This document shows, piece after piece, positions 60,035 to 60,035 of a stretch of DNA of 60,035 bases. The stretch comes from Prosthecobacter sp. (GTDB lineage Bacteria; Verrucomicrobiota; Verrucomicrobiia; Verrucomicrobiales; Verrucomicrobiaceae). The translations under genes and the position numbers were made by a program. The notes beneath the pieces were generated by a model. It saw only the letters and a program-made list of their open reading frames with translations, searched no databases and was not told where the DNA came from. Numbering within the stretch: position 1 is the first letter of the stretch; every line of letters begins with the position of its first letter. Location: positions 1 to 60,035 of the forward strand of contig NZ_JAGRPF010000052.1 in NCBI RefSeq assembly GCF_020439865.1, given 5' to 3'.

Positions 60035-60035
60035 C

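Overview
The window looks like a chromosomal segment of a Verrucomicrobiota bacterium (Prosthecobacter/Verrucomicrobium-like). This is inferred from gene content, not from a database search. The markers are a PVC-type propeller/haem-binding protein, a DUF1592 plus DUF1552 gene pair, a CSPTR-type sulfatase, many lipoproteins and secreted proteins of unknown role, an unusual UvrA C-terminus, high GC, and many start codons with no visible Shine-Dalgarno sequence. I saw no transposase, integrase, prophage module, CRISPR array, rRNA or tRNA.

Layout. 1-6.8 kb: the 3' part of a large cytochrome-containing dehydrogenase-like gene, then a CHASE2 adenylate/guanylate cyclase translationally coupled to a highly charged orphan protein, a second basic orphan and a golvesin-domain secreted protein. 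6.8-8.4 kb: a frameshifted lipoprotein gene and a sigma-70 factor with its terminator. 8.7-11.1 kb: pyruvate dehydrogenase E1-beta and E2, without E1-alpha or E3. 11.1-17.2 kb: mixed housekeeping and surface genes (YjbR-like protein, exonuclease III, methyltransferase, outer-membrane barrel, lipoprotein, DUF1801/YdeI protein, small membrane protein, export-like protein with a duplicated domain). 17.2-25.1 kb: TyrS, lipoprotein, sulfatase, the betaine-lipid pair btaA-btaB, an anti-sigma-like protein, HIT protein, NrdR and a stand-alone CoaC.

25.1-30.3 kb: a tightly overlapped minus-strand operon reading DUF1552, DUF1592 cytochrome, HMA-like CxxC protein, alpha/beta hydrolase. 30.3-34.1 kb: SMP-30-like lactonase, glycosyl-hydrolase-like GHL10 protein, small membrane protein and a beta-lactamase-fold lipoprotein. 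34.3-37.6 kb: ribosomal protein S1, a small membrane protein and a secreted coiled-coil protein. 37.8-43.4 kb: a histidine kinase without a response regulator, an ECF-like sigma factor and a 1047-residue surface protein combining FN3, Ig-like, MBG and cyclophilin modules. 43.5-46.2 kb: the lipid-transport operon mlaE-mlaF-mlaD. 46.3-60 kb: a lipoprotein with a duplicated motif, RlmH, a PAS-rich histidine kinase, two large secreted proteins of unknown role, YebC, further orphans and the C-terminus of UvrA.

The most coherent candidates for undescribed systems are the cyclase/charged-protein cassette (about 3.0-6.2 kb) and the four-gene DUF1552/DUF1592/HMA/hydrolase operon (25.1-30.3 kb). Also notable are the btaAB operon with its CACGTG repeat array and the cyclophilin-containing surface protein. 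Many long reading frames opposite real genes are high-GC shadows and are left out.
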